64,000 nt of DNA from contig NZ_JACHJN010000002.1 in the NCBI RefSeq assembly GCF_014203665.1, forward strand, positions 124,001 to 188,000, written 5' to 3'. The notes under the pieces were generated by a model. The model had not been told where the DNA came from and ran no database searches. It saw only the letters and a program-made list of their open reading frames with translations. Origin of the DNA: Saccharothrix tamanrassetensis (GTDB lineage Bacteria; Actinomycetota; Actinomycetes; Mycobacteriales; Pseudonocardiaceae). The position numbers were made by a program, and so were the translations under genes. Below are positions 8,893 to 17,048 of the stretch, one piece after another (the first letter of the stretch is position 1; each line of letters opens with the position of its first letter).

Positions 8893-9183
8893 CCGGCGGA
8901 ACCCGGGCGGTCGCTGTGGCGTTCAAGCTCATCGCGAACCCGCCGCGCTCGGCCGACCTCCGGTTGAGGTTCGGCGGTGCGGGCACTCGCGGCCTCGGCC
9001 GGGCTGCGTGCTCGGCGTGCTGACCGGCGACGTGCTCACCGTCCGCGAGTCGGCGCCGGACCTGGCGAGTGCGCTGGTGGGCCGTTCGACCCGGTGCGAC
9101 TGTGACGGGGAATCGCCGCGCTACTGGCTGGACTCCGGTCATAACGGGGGTGCGCGCGCCGCGGAAACCCTAGTATCCGAGGA
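8893..9183. other. Gene-poor gap of 291 bp
   Basis: No credible gene was found on either strand. Open frames exist in both plus-strand registers (for example from GTG near 8915 and from 9008), but they lack ribosome sites and recognisable domains, and one is only the chance upstream extension of the 9494 gene. TAGTAT at 9171-9176 is a likely -10 for the 9184 gene. Confidence 0.5.
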
Positions 9184-9489
9184 ATGGCGGTCGCGAAGTT
9201 CAACGCCGAGGCGATGGAGCAGTGCCGGAGCACGGTCAGTGCACAGGCAGGTCAATTCGGCGCGGTGGGTGACGGGTTCTCCGGGCATTACGCCGATCCG
9301 GACATCTTCGGCAAGCTGGCGAATTCGGGCGGTCTTTCCTCGGCCGCCGCCGAACTCGACGGGAAGGCCGGCGCCGAGTTCGCGGCGGCCGAATCACTGC
9401 TGGGCAAGGTGGAGCGCGCGCTGGACGCGGTCCAGGCCGCGGTGGTCGACACCGAGGACGCCAACGCGGCCTCGTTCCGGGCGGTGTGA
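9184..9489 (+). CDS. EspC-like small T7SS protein
   Basis: 101 residues, all predicted helical, with no signal peptide. Length and pattern (N-terminal FNAEAMEQC, a central GFSGHYADPDIF loop, a C-terminal AVVDTEDANAASF) fit the EspC/DUF2580 type of ESX-secreted proteins. The usual YxxxD/E near the C-terminus is not seen; a Phe in ASFRAV is the closest aromatic. ATG 9184 has both a GAGGA SD and a -10-like TAGTAT 7 bases upstream. It is followed after 4 bp by the WXG-transglycosylase gene, which it probably accompanies during secretion (inference). Confidence 0.7.
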   Translation: MAVAKFNAEAMEQCRSTVSAQAGQFGAVGDGFSGHYADPDIFGKLANSGGLSSAAAELDGKAGAEFAAAESLLGKVERALDAVQAAVVDTEDANAASFRAV

Positions 9490-9493
9490 GCTG

Positions 9494-10657
9494 ATGAGCG
9501 CGGTGGACGAGGTCGCGGGACTGCCCGGCGGGCAGGCGTTGGCGCAGCTGGCGGACAAGGTGGCGACGGCCCGGCCGGAGGCGGTCAAGGAGATCGCGGA
9601 CCGCTGGAAGCAGGCCGCCACGAAGGGCGCCGATGCCGGCAACACGGTCCAGCAGTCCGTCGGGCGGCTGGACGGCGCGTGGGAAGGCGGATCGGCGGAC
9701 GGATTCGTCGCCTACATGGTCGAATTCACCAAGGGCGGCACCGCGTTGACCGACGCGCTGACCGCGGCGGCGGGCGACCTCGAATCGGCCGCGGCCGCGC
9801 TCGAATCGGCGAAGTCGTCCATCACGCGCATTTGTGAGACTCTGCTCGGCCGCGTCCGGCAGTTGCGCGCGCAGGACCACGGCAGGCCGCAGGCGGACGT
9901 CGACAGCGCGATCAGCGCCCTGTGCGCGGAAGCGGCGGGTGACGCGCGACCGGTGATCGAGCAGGCCGAGCAGGCGTTGAGCGGCGCGTTGGGCGCGTTG
10001 CAGGGCCGGGCCGGCTCGATCACGCCCGCGTTCTCGACCATGGCCGACCCCGGCACCCAGCCGTTCGTGCCCGCGCCCGGTCAGCCGATCACCTGGAACC
10101 CGACGCCCGAACCGGAGACGAAGCCGTCGTCGGCCGAGTCCCCGCCGGCCCAGTCCCAGCCCCAGCAGTCGGGCAACGGCTCGGGCTCCCAAAGCGGTGG
10201 CTCCGGTGGCGGTGGCGGCGGAAGTGCCGGTGGCGGCGGCGGTGGCGGCATGGGTGGACTCGGCTCCAGCGGTGGGCCGCCGAGCAGCGGCCCGCCGCCC
10301 GGCAACGTCGAGCAGTGGATCCGCGAGGCGATCAAGATCCTCCAGGCCAACGGCATCCCGGTGACCGAGGAGAACATCGACGAGATCTGGACGATCATCG
10401 AGAAGGAGTCCGGCGGCAACCCGCACGCGCTCAACGACTGGGACTCCAACGCCGCCAAGGGCACCCCGTCCAAGGGCCTGATGCAGTGCATCGACCCGAC
10501 GTTCCAGGCCCACAAGCTGCCCGGCCACGACGACATCTGGAACCCGGTGGACAACATCATCGCGGGCGTCCGCTACACGTTCTCGCGGTACGGCGGGTTC
10601 GAGGGGCACCCCGGTCTGAAGTCGATGGCGGGCGGTGGCGGCTACCAGGGCTATTAG
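9494..10657 (+). CDS. WXG100-like domain fused to lytic transglycosylase (SLT) domain
   Basis: 387 residues in three parts. Residues 1-165 are a WXG100/ESX-like helical region with GAWEGGSADGF. Residues of about 180-270 are a Pro/Ser then almost pure Gly/Ser linker. From about 275 a goose-type/SLT transglycosylase domain runs to the end, with KESGGNP carrying the likely catalytic Glu305, then KGLMQCIDPTF and a late YGGF. It has no Sec signal, so the WXG part probably serves as a T7SS export signal that carries a peptidoglycan-cleaving enzyme to the wall. It lies 4 bp after an EspC-like gene. Start ATG 9494 begins the WXG fold. Confidence 0.82.
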   Translation: MSAVDEVAGLPGGQALAQLADKVATARPEAVKEIADRWKQAATKGADAGNTVQQSVGRLDGAWEGGSADGFVAYMVEFTKGGTALTDALTAAAGDLESAAAALESAKSSITRICETLLGRVRQLRAQDHGRPQADVDSAISALCAEAAGDARPVIEQAEQALSGALGALQGRAGSITPAFSTMADPGTQPFVPAPGQPITWNPTPEPETKPSSAESPPAQSQPQQSGNGSGSQSGGSGGGGGGSAGGGGGGGMGGLGSSGGPPSSGPPPGNVEQWIREAIKILQANGIPVTEENIDEIWTIIEKESGGNPHALNDWDSNAAKGTPSKGLMQCIDPTFQAHKLPGHDDIWNPVDNIIAGVRYTFSRYGGFEGHPGLKSMAGGGGYQGY

Positions 10658-10666
10658 CCTGTACGC

Positions 10667-11812
10667 ATGCTGGGTGTAGCCGCACGGGCGGACGTGCCGC
10701 CGTTCCACGTCATGGAGATCGTGTCGGCCGCCGCACGACGGCAGCGGACGCATGGGGACGTCGTCTCGCTGGCCGCCGGCCAGCCGTCGAGCCAGGCCCC
10801 GGCGCCGGTGCTCCGGGCGGCCGAGCGGGCGCTGCGCGAGCAGCCCTTGGGCTACACCGAGCAACTCGGCATCGTCGAGCTGCGGACTGCCCTGGCGGGC
10901 CACTACGAACGCCAGTACGGGCTGGACGTCACGCCGGACGACGTGGTGGTGACGACCGGCTCGTCCGGCGCGTTCCTGCTCGGGTTCCTGGCCGCGTTCG
11001 ACGCGGGTGACCGGGTCGCCCTGGCCAGGCCCGGCTACCCCGCCTACCGCAACATCCTGCGCGCCCTGGGCTGCGAGGTGGTCGAGCTGCCGTGCGGCCC
11101 GGACACCCGGTTCCAGCCGACGGTGGCGATGCTGGACGAAGCCGGCCCGCTGGACGGCCTGGTGGTGGCCAGTCCCGCCAACCCGACCGGGACGGTGCTG
11201 CTCCCCCACGAGGTCGAGCAGCTCGCGCAGTGGTGCGCGGAGCACGGCACCCGGCTGGTGAGCGACGAGATCTACCACGGCATCAGCTACGGCACGCCCC
11301 TGGCGAGCGCCTGGCAGACCTCGCGCGACGCGATCGTGGTCAACTCGTTCTCCAAGGCGTTCGCGATGACCGGCTGGCGGCTCGGCTGGATGCTGCTGCC
11401 CGCGCGGCTGCGCCGGGCCGTCGACCGCCTGACCGGCAACTTCACCCTCTGCCCGCCCGCGCTGGCGCAGCACGCGGCGGTGGCGGCGTTCGAGCCGGAG
11501 TCGTACGCGCAGACCGCGCGGCTGGTGGAGGGCTACCGGCTCAACCGGGACGTGCTCCTCCGGGGGCTGGCGGACCTGGGCATCGACGAGGTCGCCCCGG
11601 CGGACGGCGCGTTCTACGCCTACGCCGACGTCTCGCACCTCACCGACGACTCGATGGCGTTCTGCCGGCGGTTGCTGGACGACACGGGCGTGGCGATCGT
11701 GCCGGGCGTGGACTTCGACCCGGTGCACGGCCACGAGTTCGTCCGCCTGTCCTTCGCGGGGTCGTCCGGTGACGTCGAAGAGGCGCTGCGCCGGCTCAAG
11801 GCCTGGCTCTGA
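10667..11812 (+). CDS. PLP-dependent aminotransferase, class I/II
   Basis: 381 residues, normal for fold-type I aminotransferases. Motifs: TTGSSGAFLLGF (phosphate-binding region), SPANPTG with the Asn that contacts PLP, SDEIYHG with the pyridine-binding Asp, and NSFSKAFAMTGWRLGW with Lys230 as the Schiff-base lysine. It interconverts an amino acid and its keto acid; the substrate cannot be told. A -10-like TAGCCT (10655-10660) overlaps the stop of the previous gene and lies 6 bases from ATG 10667, so transcription is probably separate and leaderless. Confidence 0.92.
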   Translation: MLGVAARADVPPFHVMEIVSAAARRQRTHGDVVSLAAGQPSSQAPAPVLRAAERALREQPLGYTEQLGIVELRTALAGHYERQYGLDVTPDDVVVTTGSSGAFLLGFLAAFDAGDRVALARPGYPAYRNILRALGCEVVELPCGPDTRFQPTVAMLDEAGPLDGLVVASPANPTGTVLLPHEVEQLAQWCAEHGTRLVSDEIYHGISYGTPLASAWQTSRDAIVVNSFSKAFAMTGWRLGWMLLPARLRRAVDRLTGNFTLCPPALAQHAAVAAFEPESYAQTARLVEGYRLNRDVLLRGLADLGIDEVAPADGAFYAYADVSHLTDDSMAFCRRLLDDTGVAIVPGVDFDPVHGHEFVRLSFAGSSGDVEEALRRLKAWL

Positions 11813-11851
11813 CCAGGGAACCAGCACGTCACCCGGTACGTTGGAGGGGAC

Positions 11852-12025
11852 ATGGTCAAGATAATCCTGTGGCTGCTCGCGGCCTGGCTGGTGCTGTCAC
11901 TGGTCGGTGCCGTGGTGAAGGGCCTGTTCTGGCTGGCGATCATCGGCGGCGTGCTGTTCCTCGGCACCGCCGCGTACGGCGCGATCAAGAGCAGCGGCCG
12001 CAAGGGGATCAAAGGCCCCCGATAG
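11852..12025 (+). CDS. Small membrane protein (57 residues), unknown
   Basis: Short gene starting at ATG 11852 behind a good SD (GGAGGGG). The protein is a hydrophobic hairpin: IILWLLAAWLVLSLVGAVV, a short turn, then FWLAIIGGVLFLGTAAYGAI, with a basic C-terminal tail rich in Lys/Arg/Gly. Small two-helix proteins of this kind are common in actinobacteria and have no assigned function. It sits between the aminotransferase and the K+ channel on the same strand, with 36 bp to the latter. Confidence 0.75.
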   Translation: MVKIILWLLAAWLVLSLVGAVVKGLFWLAIIGGVLFLGTAAYGAIKSSGRKGIKGPR

Positions 12026-12061
12026 CTGGATTACCGCAGGCCGGGCGTTCACCATGGGGCG

Positions 12062-12808
12062 GTGTTCGAGACTGATGAACGCCGGCTGGCCCGGTGGGAG
12101 CGGCGTGCCGAGTGGCCGCTGACGGCGCTGGCCGTCGTGTTCGTGGTGGCCTACGCCTGGCAGGTGCTCGACGACCGCTCGACGCCGGGGCTGCACGCCG
12201 TCCTGGAGGTCGTGCTCTGGGTCGTCTGGCTGGTCTTCGCGATCGACTACGCGGCCCGGTTCAAGCTGGCCGCGAACAAGCGCAAGTTCTTCGTCTCGCA
12301 CCTGTTCGACCTGCTCGCGGTGTTGCTGCCGATGGTCCGGCAGCTCCGCGTGCTGCGCCTGGTGACCGTGCTGAAGGTGCTCAACCGGCGGTTCGCGGGC
12401 AAGATCCGGCAGAAGGTCGGCGTGTACGTCGCGGGCGTCACGACGCTGGTCGGGCTGTGCGCGTCGCTGGCCGTGCTGGACGCCGAACGCCACCACCCGG
12501 ACGCCACGATCACCACGTTCGGCGACGCGGCCTGGTGGACGCTGACCACCATCTCCACCGTCGGCTACGGCGACCGGTACCCGGTGACGTGGGAGGGGCG
12601 GCTGGTGGCCGCGCTGCTCATGATCGGCGGGATCGCGCTGCTCGGCGTGATCACCGGGACGATCGCGTCCTGGCTGGTGGAGCGGTTGAGCGGGGTGGAG
12701 GGCCAGGTGGTGGAGGCGGAGCAGGCGACGGTGGCGGAGCTGCGGTCGGTGCGGGCCGAACTGGCGGAGCTGCGGACGGAACTGCGGGCGGCCAGGGCCG
12801 AGGGCTAG
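12062..12808 (+). CDS. Voltage-gated-type potassium channel protein
   Basis: 248 residues. Several N-terminal helices form a voltage-sensor-like region, with an arginine-bearing stretch (RQLRVLRLVTVLKVLNRR) resembling S4. A pore loop with the K+ selectivity filter TISTVGYGD follows near residue 165, then a last helix and a C-terminal coiled coil (ELRSVRAELAELRTELRAA) that may assemble the tetramer. The fold is that of a six-helix Kv/KvAP-like channel. The gene starts with GTG 12062 and ends tail to tail with the HAD gene, the two stops sharing the palindrome CTAG. Confidence 0.92.
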   Translation: MFETDERRLARWERRAEWPLTALAVVFVVAYAWQVLDDRSTPGLHAVLEVVLWVVWLVFAIDYAARFKLAANKRKFFVSHLFDLLAVLLPMVRQLRVLRLVTVLKVLNRRFAGKIRQKVGVYVAGVTTLVGLCASLAVLDAERHHPDATITTFGDAAWWTLTTISTVGYGDRYPVTWEGRLVAALLMIGGIALLGVITGTIASWLVERLSGVEGQVVEAEQATVAELRSVRAELAELRTELRAARAEG

Positions 12809-13428
12809 GCGTCCGCCAGGTGTCCGTACGGCTTGGCGTGCAGCAGGCCCAGCCGCACCAGCTCGTCCCGCGCGTGCGCGGCGCCCTGCCACCACACGCC
12901 GATGAGCCCGGCGGTGACCGCGCCGTCCACGTTGTCCCGGCGGTCGTCGAAGAAGACGCAGTCCCGCGTGCCGAGCCTCGCCGCGAGGGCCTCCCAGATC
13001 GCGGGTGACGGCTTGGCCACGCCGAGGTCACCGGAGAACACCAGGTGCCGGAAGTGCTCCGTCCACGGCTGCTCGGACACGATCTTCCCGAACGACGCGG
13101 GGGCGTTGGACAACAGCGCCAGCGGGACGTCGGCCGCGGCGAGTTCCACGATCAGCTCGACCGCTTCGGGCGTCGGCCTCAGCCAGCTCTCCGCGTCCAG
13201 GCCGGTCAGCTCGTGGGCCAGCTCCTCGGACACCGGCACGCCCAGGTCGCGCCCCACCGTCCGCCAGTACTCCACGTCGGAGGTGCCGTGGTCGTAGGCC
13301 TGGCGGGCACCCCAGTAGCTCGGCGCGAACCGGTCCTCGGGTACGCCCAGGCGGGTGGCCAGGGCGTCGAGGGAAGGGGGCTCGCTGATCACCTTGCCGT
13401 AGTCGAACACCACCCAGCGGCGGCTCAC
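12805..13428 (-). CDS. HAD-family hydrolase (YihX-like)
   Basis: 207-residue HAD phosphatase-like protein. Motif I is VVFDYGKVI, in which the usual second Asp is Gly. This is typical of the YihX/epoxide-hydrolase N-terminal branch (DxGxV). Motif II is LLSNAP, the Lys of motif III is in GVAKPSP, and motif IV is FFDDRRDNV. It likely dephosphorylates a small sugar phosphate in the cytosol (family knowledge; substrate unknown). GTG 13428 overlaps the threonine aldolase stop by 4 bp, so the two form an operon. Converges with the K+ channel gene, sharing 4 bp. Confidence 0.88.
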   Translation of the reverse strand: MSRRWVVFDYGKVISEPPSLDALATRLGVPEDRFAPSYWGARQAYDHGTSDVEYWRTVGRDLGVPVSEELAHELTGLDAESWLRPTPEAVELIVELAAADVPLALLSNAPASFGKIVSEQPWTEHFRHLVFSGDLGVAKPSPAIWEALAARLGTRDCVFFDDRRDNVDGAVTAGLIGVWWQGAAHARDELVRLGLLHAKPYGHLADA

Positions 13429-14444
13429 GAGCTCACCGACTGGATGCGCTTGAGCGCTTCGGCGACGTCGGCCGCGTTCACGTCCCGGTGCGTCACGAAC
13501 CGCACCTTCCCCGCCATCGGCCCGGCGTAGACGCCGAGGTGCCGCAGCCCGGTCAGGGTGACCTCCAGGTCGGGCACGCCGGCCAGCACGATGTTGGTCG
13601 CCGGTTCGTCCACCTGCCAGCCGAGGTCGCGCAGGCCGTTGGCGAGCGTCCGGGCGTTCGCGTGGTCGGCGGCCAGGTCGTCGATCCGGTCCAGCCCGAC
13701 CAGGCCCGCCGCGGCCAGCACGCCGCCCTGCCGGACGCCGCCGCCGAGCATCTTCCGGACGCGGCGGGCCTCGGCCACGAAACCGGACGAACCGGCCACG
13801 ACGGACCCGACGGGCGCGCCGAGGCCCTTGCTCAGGCAGACCTGGACGGTGTCCACGCCCACGGTGAGCGCCGCCGGCGGCACTCCCAGCGCCACCGCCG
13901 CGTTCCACAGCCTTGCGCCGTCCAGGTGAACTTTGAGCCCGGTCTCCCGGGCCACCGAGACCAGCAGGGCGTGCTCGTCGGGCGGCGTCACGGCCCCGCC
14001 CGCCGCGTTGTGGGTGTTCTCCAGGCAGAGCAACGTGGTCCGCAGCGTGTAGTACGGCCCGTCGGCCCCGGCCGCCGCGCGCACCGCGTCGGCGGTGAAG
14101 CGACCGGGGGCGTCCCATTCGAGCGGGTGCGGCATCCCGCCCGAGATCCAGGCGGCGGTGCCGAGTTCGTTGTCCAGCACGTGCGCGCCGCGCGCGGCGA
14201 GGAACCGGTCGCCGGGGCGCAGGTGCACGGTGAGCGCGATGAGGTTGCCCATCGACCCGGACGGCACCCACAGGGCCGCCTCCACGCCGAGCAGGTCGGC
14301 GGTGCGTTCCTCCAGGGCTCGCATCGTCGGATCGTGTTCGAGCACGTCATCGGCGACTTCGGCGCCCGACATGGCCAGGCGCATGTCCTGGTCTGGGCGG
14401 GTGACGGTGTCGGAGCGGAAGTCCAGGGGTGCGAGCTGGGTCAC
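13425..14444 (-). CDS. Threonine aldolase family, PLP-dependent
   Basis: 339 residues. It opens with the family motif DFRSDTVTRP, carries GSMGNLIAL and a LDGARLWNAAVAL stretch with the PLP-contacting Asp, and has CLSKGLGAPVGS with Lys206 as the cofactor lysine. It should cleave L-threonine or L-allo-threonine to glycine and acetaldehyde, or act on a related beta-hydroxy amino acid. GTG 14444 starts the conserved N-terminus. It is translationally coupled to the downstream HAD gene through a GTGA overlap. Confidence 0.93.
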   Translation of the reverse strand: MTQLAPLDFRSDTVTRPDQDMRLAMSGAEVADDVLEHDPTMRALEERTADLLGVEAALWVPSGSMGNLIALTVHLRPGDRFLAARGAHVLDNELGTAAWISGGMPHPLEWDAPGRFTADAVRAAAGADGPYYTLRTTLLCLENTHNAAGGAVTPPDEHALLVSVARETGLKVHLDGARLWNAAVALGVPPAALTVGVDTVQVCLSKGLGAPVGSVVAGSSGFVAEARRVRKMLGGGVRQGGVLAAAGLVGLDRIDDLAADHANARTLANGLRDLGWQVDEPATNIVLAGVPDLEVTLTGLRHLGVYAGPMAGKVRFVTHRDVNAADVAEALKRIQSVSS

Positions 14445-14596
14445 GAATGGATCACATCACATGCGGCAAGCCCTTACCCAGTCGTGCCGGTCGTACCACC
14501 ATGGGGGTGACGCAAGTCTCGGACAACCGGCGTGCAACCGTAGAACCCTCCGGTTCCGTCCGGTAGGTGCAAGCACGACGAGCGGAGAGAGTCCGC

Positions 14597-15115
14597 GTGG
14601 ATCAGCGCGACGAGCAGGAGTTCGCGGAGTACTTCGCAGCTCGCCGGGAGGCCGTGCGCCGAACGGCGTTCCTGCTCTGTGGTGACTGGCACCGGGCGGA
14701 CGACCTCGCGCAGACGGCGTTCGTCGCGTTGCACCGCCGGTGGCGGAAGGTCCGGGACAAGCAGGCCCTGGACGCCTACGTCCGCCGGACCCTGGTGCGC
14801 GCGGTGATCGACGAGTCGCGCCGGCCCTGGCGGCGGGAGCGCTTCGTGGACGAGGTCCCGGAGACGCCTTCGCACGAAGGGGAGATCGCCGACGCGGTGG
14901 CCACGCGCGAGGCCCTGGTCGCGGGCTTGAAGCGGGTTCCGCCCCGGCAACGGGCGGTGCTCGTGCTGCGGTTCCTGGAAGGCTTGGACGTGTCGGCCGC
15001 GGCCGAGGCGCTGGGGTGTTCCGAGGGGACCGTGAAGAGCCAGACCTCACGGGGCCTGGAGGCACTGCGGGAGGCGTTGGGCGACACGATCGACGACTTG
15101 CGGCCCGCGTCGTGA
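14597..15115 (+). CDS. SigE-family RNA polymerase sigma factor (ECF-like), copy 1
   Basis: 172 residues with the two ECF domains. Sigma region 2 has RRTAFLLCGDWHRADDLAQTAF and the basic RRPWRRER linker; region 4 has PPRQRAVLVLRFLEGL and the helix-turn-helix ending GCSEGTVKSQTSRGLEAL. The CGDWHxAxDLxQ pattern is the mark of the so-called SigE-70 group of actinobacteria. GTG 14597 lies behind GGAGAGA. Only 17 bp separate it from a single-helix membrane protein that is likely its regulator. Close relatives with the same partner type are at 17049 and 55412. Confidence 0.93.
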   Translation: MDQRDEQEFAEYFAARREAVRRTAFLLCGDWHRADDLAQTAFVALHRRWRKVRDKQALDAYVRRTLVRAVIDESRRPWRRERFVDEVPETPSHEGEIADAVATREALVAGLKRVPPRQRAVLVLRFLEGLDVSAAAEALGCSEGTVKSQTSRGLEALREALGDTIDDLRPAS

Positions 15116-15132
15116 GAGGGAGGTGGAGGTAG

Positions 15133-15885
15133 GTGGACGAGCGCAAGATCGCGGAGCTGTTCCGCGACGCGGCGAGCGACGCGCCGCCCGCGTCCTTCGA
15201 CGTGGGCAACGTCCGGTCGGCGTCCGGGCGGGCGGCCGCGCGGCAGCGTTCGCAGATCGCGCTCGGGTCCACCCTGGCCGTGGTGCTGGTGCTCGGCGGC
15301 GTGCTGGTGTCGACCGACCTGATGACGCGGTCGGACTCCGGGCTCGCGACGTCTGCGGGTTCCGCTGAGTACTCCGCTTCCCCTAACCTCAGCCCTCTCG
15401 CGGTTCCCGACCCCGGAGAGGCCGGGAAGCGCGTGGAACCCGACCTGACCGGCGGCCCGCCGCCCAAGAGCATCCCCGAGGACCCGTCTACGCAGGGGGA
15501 CGGCCAATCGGGGACAACCGGTCGCTCGCCGACCGGTGGCACCTCCGGGTGCCAGGAGGTGGACCGGGAGCTCGCCGTCGCCCTCGCCGACGAGCTCCCG
15601 GCCGCCGAAGGCCTCCAGCCCTCCTACGCGGTGGCCAACTGCCCCTCCGGTGCGCGCGGCGCGAGCTTCCTGCTTCGTGACGGGAGCGGGGTGTACGGCG
15701 TGCTGTCGGTGGTGCTGGTGCCGCCGGGACAGCAGGCGTTGGCTTCGACGTCGGTCGCCGAGGGGCGGGCCGAGTCGCGGCTGGGCACGGTGTACGTGCT
15801 GACCGAGCCGGCCCAGGGTTCGGCGGCGGGGCCGTTCGAGGCGGAGCTGTCGAGCCTGGCGGCGAAGGTCGCCGGGAACCTCTGA
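15133..15885 (+). CDS. Single-pass membrane protein paired with sigma factor (putative anti-sigma-like)
   Basis: 250 residues. A cytosolic N-terminal segment of about 45 residues (ELFRDAASDAPPASFDV) leads to one membrane helix (LGSTLAVVLVLGGVLVS). A Pro/Gly/Thr-rich linker and an extracytoplasmic domain with two Cys (TSGCQEV, VANCPSG) that could form a disulfide follow. No zinc-binding anti-sigma motif is visible. Position directly behind a SigE-family sigma gene, and the same layout at 17576 and 55903, suggest it holds or senses for that sigma factor (inference). Start GTG 15133 follows GAGGGAGGTGGAGG. Confidence 0.7.
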   Translation: MDERKIAELFRDAASDAPPASFDVGNVRSASGRAAARQRSQIALGSTLAVVLVLGGVLVSTDLMTRSDSGLATSAGSAEYSASPNLSPLAVPDPGEAGKRVEPDLTGGPPPKSIPEDPSTQGDGQSGTTGRSPTGGTSGCQEVDRELAVALADELPAAEGLQPSYAVANCPSGARGASFLLRDGSGVYGVLSVVLVPPGQQALASTSVAEGRAESRLGTVYVLTEPAQGSAAGPFEAELSSLAAKVAGNL

Positions 15886-15968
15886 GTTCCGTCGCCGCCC
15901 GGACGTCACCCCGCGGGGGAAGCCCTGGACTGGCGGGGCGGAGACACCGGTCGCATTCTGGAACAGGC

Positions 15969-15996
15969 GTACCACTAATTTGGTACGTTGGTACCA
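15969..15996. promoter_or_regulatory. Candidate TetR operator upstream of SMR gene
   Basis: Three half-sites alternate in orientation: GTACCA (15969-15974), TGGTAC (15981-15986) and GTACCA (15991-15996). They form two overlapping palindromes with 6- and 4-base centres. The block lies 20 bp before the SMR start, where a repressor would block transcription. The TetR gene at 16353 is the obvious candidate binder (inference). Confidence 0.55.
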
Positions 15997-16015
15997 GATT
16001 GTGGAGGTGGTTCTC

Positions 16016-16339
16016 ATGGCGTGGGCCGTGCTCATCGTGTCCGGCTTCTTCGAGGCCGGTTGGGCGGTCGCGCTGAAGCTGTCCGACGGCTTCAGCAGGC
16101 TGTGGTGGACGGTGGCGTTCGCGGTGTGCGCGCTGGTCAGCTTCGCGGGTCTGGCGTGGGCGATGAAGCAGCTGCCCGCCGGACCGGCGTACGCGGTGTG
16201 GACCGGCATCGGCGCGGCGCTCACCGCCGTCATCGGCATGATCTGGCTGGGCGACGGGGTGTCGACGCTGAAGCTGGTGTCGCTCGGGCTCATCGTCAGC
16301 GGTGTCATCGGTCTGAACCTGGCCGGTGGCGGGCACTAG
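16016..16339 (+). CDS. SMR family transporter (SugE/QacE-like)
   Basis: 107 residues, four membrane helices, the standard size of small multidrug resistance proteins. It begins MAWAVLIVSGFFEAGWAVAL with the essential membrane Glu of helix 1 (GFFEAGWA) and has the family segment PAGPAYAVWTGIGAALTAVIG. The AGWAVALKLSDGF context is closer to the SugE/Gdx guanidinium exporter branch than to QacE. ATG 16016 follows GGAGGTGG. It precedes a TetR gene, and a palindromic operator lies just upstream, so inducible export is likely. Confidence 0.9.
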   Translation: MAWAVLIVSGFFEAGWAVALKLSDGFSRLWWTVAFAVCALVSFAGLAWAMKQLPAGPAYAVWTGIGAALTAVIGMIWLGDGVSTLKLVSLGLIVSGVIGLNLAGGGH

Positions 16340-16352
16340 TACCTTTCCCGAA

Positions 16353-16940
16353 ATGACAGCCGCAACGCCCAAGGGCGAGCGCCGCCGACAGGCGCTGGTC
16401 GAAGCCGCTGCGGGCCTGCTGGTCGACGGCGGCTTCGACGCGGTCCGGCACCGCGCGGTCGCCGAGCGCGCGGGCCTGCCGCTGGCGTCCACCACGTACT
16501 ACTTCGACTCGCTGGACGAGCTGATCACCGCCGCCCTGGAGTTCCACGGGGGCACCGAGCTGGCCTACGGCAAGGCGCGGCTGGCGGAGCTGGATCCCGC
16601 CGAGTGCGGCGGGGACGCGTTCATCGACCTGGTGCTGGACCTGCTGCTGGGGCCGCCCGCGGGCGAGCGTGACGCGGAAGCCGTGCTGCTGCGCTACGAG
16701 CGGCTGGTCGCGACCGGTCGGCGACCGTACCTCCGGCCGCTGATGCGCCGGCTCAGCGGGCAGCTGCACGGGCTGCTGGTCGACATCTTCGCCAGATCCG
16801 GTCAGCCGGTCGGCCGGGAGCGGGTGGAGGAGCTGATCGCGCTCGTGGACGGCGCGGTGGTGAACGCGCTGATCGAGATCAGCCCCGATCCGCGCGCTGC
16901 CGCTCGGCGGATGCTGGCGAAGGCGATGCAGCCCCGCTGA
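16353..16940 (+). CDS. TetR-family transcriptional regulator
   Basis: 195 residues. The N-terminal DNA-binding domain has ALVEAAAGLLVDGGFDAVRH and the recognition helix region RAGLPLASTTYYFDSLDEL (the usual YYxFxSxDEL signature). The rest is a ligand-binding helical bundle. ATG 16353 has no SD but TACCTT sits 7 bases upstream, matching the leaderless pattern seen elsewhere here; a GTG at 16326 overlaps the SMR stop and is less likely. It probably represses the SMR gene through the GTACCA/TGGTAC operator and responds to a cationic compound (inference). Confidence 0.88.
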   Translation: MTAATPKGERRRQALVEAAAGLLVDGGFDAVRHRAVAERAGLPLASTTYYFDSLDELITAALEFHGGTELAYGKARLAELDPAECGGDAFIDLVLDLLLGPPAGERDAEAVLLRYERLVATGRRPYLRPLMRRLSGQLHGLLVDIFARSGQPVGRERVEELIALVDGAVVNALIEISPDPRAAARRMLAKAMQPR

Positions 16941-17048
16941 CGCCGGTTGCCGGCTTCGGTCCGGGTTCTGGCGGCTGGCCCGTCAACGTGATGCAACCTC
17001 GGCTGTTCCTGCCACGTGTAGTGGGTGGAGGGGCCGAGAGGGGTGGGC

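Noticed and set aside
8893..9183. Possible small frameshifted gene after the EspG-like gene
   Set aside because: Two open frames could be joined, but neither has a start site or recognisable domain, so it is recorded only as a gap.
8690..10657. Single 655-codon frame joining the EspG end to the transglycosylase gene
   Set aside because: The first 268 codons overlap the EspG-like and EspC-like genes out of frame and show no domain; the true start is ATG 9494.
5764..10657. Complete ESX secretion locus
   Set aside because: No EccB, EccC, EccD, EccE or mycosin gene was seen here or around 44-51 kb; only substrates, chaperones and lipoproteins are encoded.
12805..14271. Longer version of the HAD hydrolase starting inside the threonine aldolase gene
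   Set aside because: The extra 280 residues are the out-of-frame shadow of the aldolase gene; the HAD fold starts at GTG 13428.
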